Origin: Phycisphaerae bacterium
GTDB taxonomy: Bacteria; Planctomycetota; Phycisphaerae; Sedimentisphaerales; Anaerobacaceae
Reading direction: 5' to 3'
NCBI GenBank assembly: GCA_030609625.1
Contig: JAUWBX010000075.1
Span: 1-7,613, forward strand
DNA length: 7,613 bases
Shown here: piece after piece, positions 5,439 through 7,613 of the stretch
Layout: every line of letters begins with the position of its first letter
Position numbering within the stretch: the first letter of the stretch is position 1
Translations under genes and position numbers: made by a program
The notes under the pieces: generated by a model
Seen by the model: the letters and a program-made list of their open reading frames with translations, nothing else
Told to the model about the DNA's origin: nothing
Database searches by the model: none

Positions 5439-6602
5439 CTACGTACCCAAAATGCTTTTGAGGCCTTTGACAAGGCGGCCAATGCCCTCGGCGGCGGTTT
5501 TTTTCTGAAGCGCTCCATAGGCGACCCGCAGGTAGCATTTGTTCTCCATCCCGAAGGTCATTCCCGGGATAACAGCTACTTTGTGCTCTTCAATCAATTG
5601 TTTTACAAGTTTCATCGGGTCCAGGTCTTTGTGTATTCGCAGCAGAAAATAAAACGCGCCATCTGCGCGAGGAACGGTTACTAAATTCTTAATGCTGTTC
5701 AATTCATTTAGCAATATCTCGCGGACCTCTATAGTCATATGCGATTTTTGGCGGCAGTAGTCCACCCCCGCCCGCATTGCTCCGACCGCGGCCCACTGCG
5801 AGATTACCGGCGGACAAATCAAAATCGTGTCCTGAATCTTCCTGATTGGCATAAATAGATGCTCCGGTATGACCATCCAGCCGATGCGCCAGCTTGCAAA
5901 GCCGTAGGCCTTGGATAGGGAAAACAGCGAGATAGTATGTTCGGCGCAACCGGCAATCGAGCCGGGCGAAAAGTGCCTGACGCCATCGTAAGTAAAATAC
6001 TCGTATGCTTCATCGCTGATGTGGTATATGCCGTTGTCCCGGCAAAGTTCATTGACACCCCGAAGGTCCGCTTCGCGATACACCGCGCCGGTCGGATTGT
6101 TCGGCGAGATAGTAACAATGGCGCGCGTTCTCTCGGTAATCGCCGCGGCAATTGCATCTACCTGCAATTGATAATCGTCGTCGGTCGGCACACAGACGGC
6201 CTTGCAGTCGGCGATGGCGACGGCCATTTCGTGATTGAAGTAGTAAGGCAGTTGGAGAATAATCTCGTCGCCGGGGTCGGTAATGGCAAGAACAGCGTTG
6301 ACAAAACCCATATTGGCGCCGGCGGTTACGACAATTCGGCTGCCCTCTACGGAAATATTATTTTCTGTTGTAAGTTTTGTTTGAATCGCTTCGAGTAGTT
6401 CGGGGATGCCCTGAACGAGTCTGTACTTGTGATTTTCCGCATCGGCCAGAAATGTTTCGATGGCCCCGATGGCTTCCGGCGGCGGGCCGTAATAGGCAAC
6501 ACCCTGGCCGAGCGAAATTGTGCCGGGATTAGCACGGATAAGCTCGCCGACCACGGGGATAATCGGCGACTGCACAGACTGCATCCGGAAACTGTTGTAC
6601 AT
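5439..6602 (-). CDS. PLP-dependent aminotransferase, class I/II (aspartate/aromatic type)
   Basis: The product is a cytoplasmic fold-type I aminotransferase that moves amino groups between amino acids and 2-oxo acids; the exact substrate cannot be read from sequence. Counting from ATG at 6602 (387 residues), it shows an N-terminal PGTISLGQGVAYYGPP (26-41), a YRLVQGIPEL segment (60-69), SPNNPTGAVY with the PLP-contacting Asn (166-175), SDEAYEYF with Asp197 and Tyr200, SLSKAYGFASWRIGW with Schiff-base Lys231 and Arg239 (228-242), and YLRVAYG with the substrate-carboxylate Arg359. A TTG one codon upstream (6605) has a better distance (7 bases) to GGAG than ATG (10 bases), so either may be used. 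It begins 15-18 bases after the gnd stop and is probably co-transcribed with gnd. Its length is normal for the family, and no key residue is missing. Confidence 0.93.
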   Translation of the reverse strand: MYNSFRMQSVQSPIIPVVGELIRANPGTISLGQGVAYYGPPPEAIGAIETFLADAENHKYRLVQGIPELLEAIQTKLTTENNISVEGSRIVVTAGANMGFVNAVLAITDPGDEIILQLPYYFNHEMAVAIADCKAVCVPTDDDYQLQVDAIAAAITERTRAIVTISPNNPTGAVYREADLRGVNELCRDNGIYHISDEAYEYFTYDGVRHFSPGSIAGCAEHTISLFSLSKAYGFASWRIGWMVIPEHLFMPIRKIQDTILICPPVISQWAAVGAMRAGVDYCRQKSHMTIEVREILLNELNSIKNLVTVPRADGAFYFLLRIHKDLDPMKLVKQLIEEHKVAVIPGMTFGMENKCYLRVAYGALQKKTAAEGIGRLVKGLKSILGT

Positions 6603-6620
6603 CAATTATTGTCTCCACCG

Positions 6621-7613
6621 TCAAGCGATGTAAGTTGAAGCTGCGGTTTTTCCGCCTCGGCCGGTCCAGTTCGTGTGGAAGAATTCACCTCGCGGTTTAT
6701 CGAGGCGTTCGTAAGTATGGGCGCCGAAATAATCGCGCTGGGCCTGTAAAAGATTGGCCGGCAGGCGCTCGTGGCGATAACCGTCGTAGAAACTCAAGGC
6801 CGAGCTCGTAGCCGGCATCGGAATACCCATCTCGACCGCTGTGGTAACGACGCGTCGCCAGGCGGGTTGCGCCTTTTCGACGGCATCCTTAAAGAACGGG
6901 TCGAGCAGCAGGTTGGTCAGGTCCGGGTTTTTATCGAAGGCCTCTTTGATTTTGCCCAAGAAGACCGAGCGGATGATGCAGCCGCCCCGCCACATCAGGG
7001 CGATACCGCCGTAGTTTAAGTTCCAGTTGTGCTCAGTGGCGGCGGCACGCATAAGTTGATAGCCCTGGGCGTAGCTGACGATTTTCGCGGCGTAAAGTGC
7101 CTGCCGCAAATCGTTGATGAAGGCCTTTTTATCGCCGCTGAACTTCGGCTTCGGGCCGGACAGAACTTTGGATGCTGCAACGCGTTCTTCTTTTAGAGCT
7201 GACAGGCAGCGAGCGAAGACAGCTTCACCGATGAGCGTCAGGGGCTGGCCGAGGTTCAAGGCCTCGATGGCGGTCCATTTGCCGGTGCCTTTCTGGCCGG
7301 CGGTGTCGAGGATAAGGTCGATAACCTCGTTGCCGTCCTCGTCCTTGTAGCCGAGGATGTCGCGGGTGATTTCGATCAGGTAGGAATCAAGCTCGCCTTC
7401 GTTCCACTCGGTGAGGCACTCGTGCATTTCCTGGTTTGTCATGCCGAGGCCTTCTTTCATCATCTGGTAGGTCTCGCATATCATCTGCATGTCACCGTAC
7501 TCGATGCCGTTATGGACCATTTTTACGAAGTGTCCGGCGCCGTTCTCGCCGACCCAGTCGCAGCATGGTTCGCCGTCTTCGGTCTTGGCGCAAACCGCCT
7601 GGAAGATGGGACC
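6621..7613 (-). CDS. gnd: 6-phosphogluconate dehydrogenase, decarboxylating (C-terminal 330 residues; 5' end beyond the window)
   Basis: The enzyme oxidises 6-phosphogluconate to ribulose 5-phosphate and CO2 with NAD(P)+, in the oxidative pentose-phosphate pathway. The visible part begins just before the catalytic segment: GAGHFVKMVHNGIEYGDMQ (with the family's Lys, Asn, Glu, Tyr), then TEWNEGELDSYLIEITRDI, the KGTGKWTAIEAL motif, ERVAASKVLSGP, NWNLNYGGIALMWRGGCIIR and LLQAQRDYFGAHTYERLD, which carries the substrate-phosphate Arg and His. The N-terminal Rossmann domain is cut off by the right edge. The E. coli protein ends shortly after FHTEWL; here about 13 more residues follow (GRGGKTAASTYIA), the tail found duplicated as a relic at 5335-5403. 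The aminotransferase gene follows immediately on the same strand. Confidence 0.96.
   Translation of the reverse strand, partial: GPIFQAVCAKTEDGEPCCDWVGENGAGHFVKMVHNGIEYGDMQMICETYQMMKEGLGMTNQEMHECLTEWNEGELDSYLIEITRDILGYKDEDGNEVIDLILDTAGQKGTGKWTAIEALNLGQPLTLIGEAVFARCLSALKEERVAASKVLSGPKPKFSGDKKAFINDLRQALYAAKIVSYAQGYQLMRAAATEHNWNLNYGGIALMWRGGCIIRSVFLGKIKEAFDKNPDLTNLLLDPFFKDAVEKAQPAWRRVVTTAVEMGIPMPATSSALSFYDGYRHERLPANLLQAQRDYFGAHTYERLDKPRGEFFHTNWTGRGGKTAASTYIA

Noticed and set aside
5138..5518. 126-codon minus-strand frame containing VIPAQAGI
   Set aside because: This peptide is the usual spurious translation of the dispersed ATTCCCGCG palindrome; the frame also overlaps two real genes antisense or out of frame.
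5937..6398. 153-codon open frame on the plus strand
   Set aside because: Entirely antisense to the aminotransferase, with no ribosome binding site or recognisable family.

Overview
The window looks like a bacterial chromosome segment carrying mostly housekeeping and sugar-metabolism genes, with one small unfamiliar insertion. The mix (a secreted tricorn-type protease, glucuronate isomerase, 6-phosphogluconate dehydrogenase with an extended Gly-rich tail, and intergenic repeats with mixed GC) would suit a planctomycete such as a member of Phycisphaerae. That assignment is a low-confidence guess, because no rRNA or other marker gene is present.

Layout. (1) 1-1225, minus: the N-terminal 408 codons of an exported tricorn-protease homologue, cut by the left edge. 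(2) 1226-1573: a 348-base intergenic stretch rich in repeats, with a GC-rich bulged hairpin, a 106-base inverted-repeat structure and two tandem 21-mers inside its loop. (3) 1574-3246, minus: a probable two-gene operon of a 73-residue single-span membrane protein followed by uxaC, behind a strong sigma70-like promoter (3313-3341) and next to a short palindrome in operator position. (4) 3400-5309, plus: a divergent, visibly AT-rich pair of genes of unknown function behind a TATAAT promoter. The first encodes a membrane-anchored helical protein with a 25-residue repeat tail. The second encodes an exported protein with a helical N-terminal half and a beta-rich, PA14-like C-terminal half. (5) 5310-5438: a dispersed-type palindrome abutting the stop codon, then a decayed copy of the 3' end of gnd. 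(6) 5439-7613, minus: a class I/II PLP aminotransferase, preceded 15-18 bases upstream by gnd (6-phosphogluconate dehydrogenase), whose 5' part is beyond the right edge.

How the genes relate. UxaC opens hexuronate breakdown (glucuronate to fructuronate, galacturonate to tagaturonate) and gnd belongs to the oxidative pentose-phosphate pathway, so the flanks are carbohydrate metabolism. The two-gene unit between them has different base composition and no visible metabolic link. Its right border coincides with the repeat and the gnd relic, so this junction has clearly been rearranged. I found no CRISPR array, rRNA, intact tRNA, transposase or integrase.
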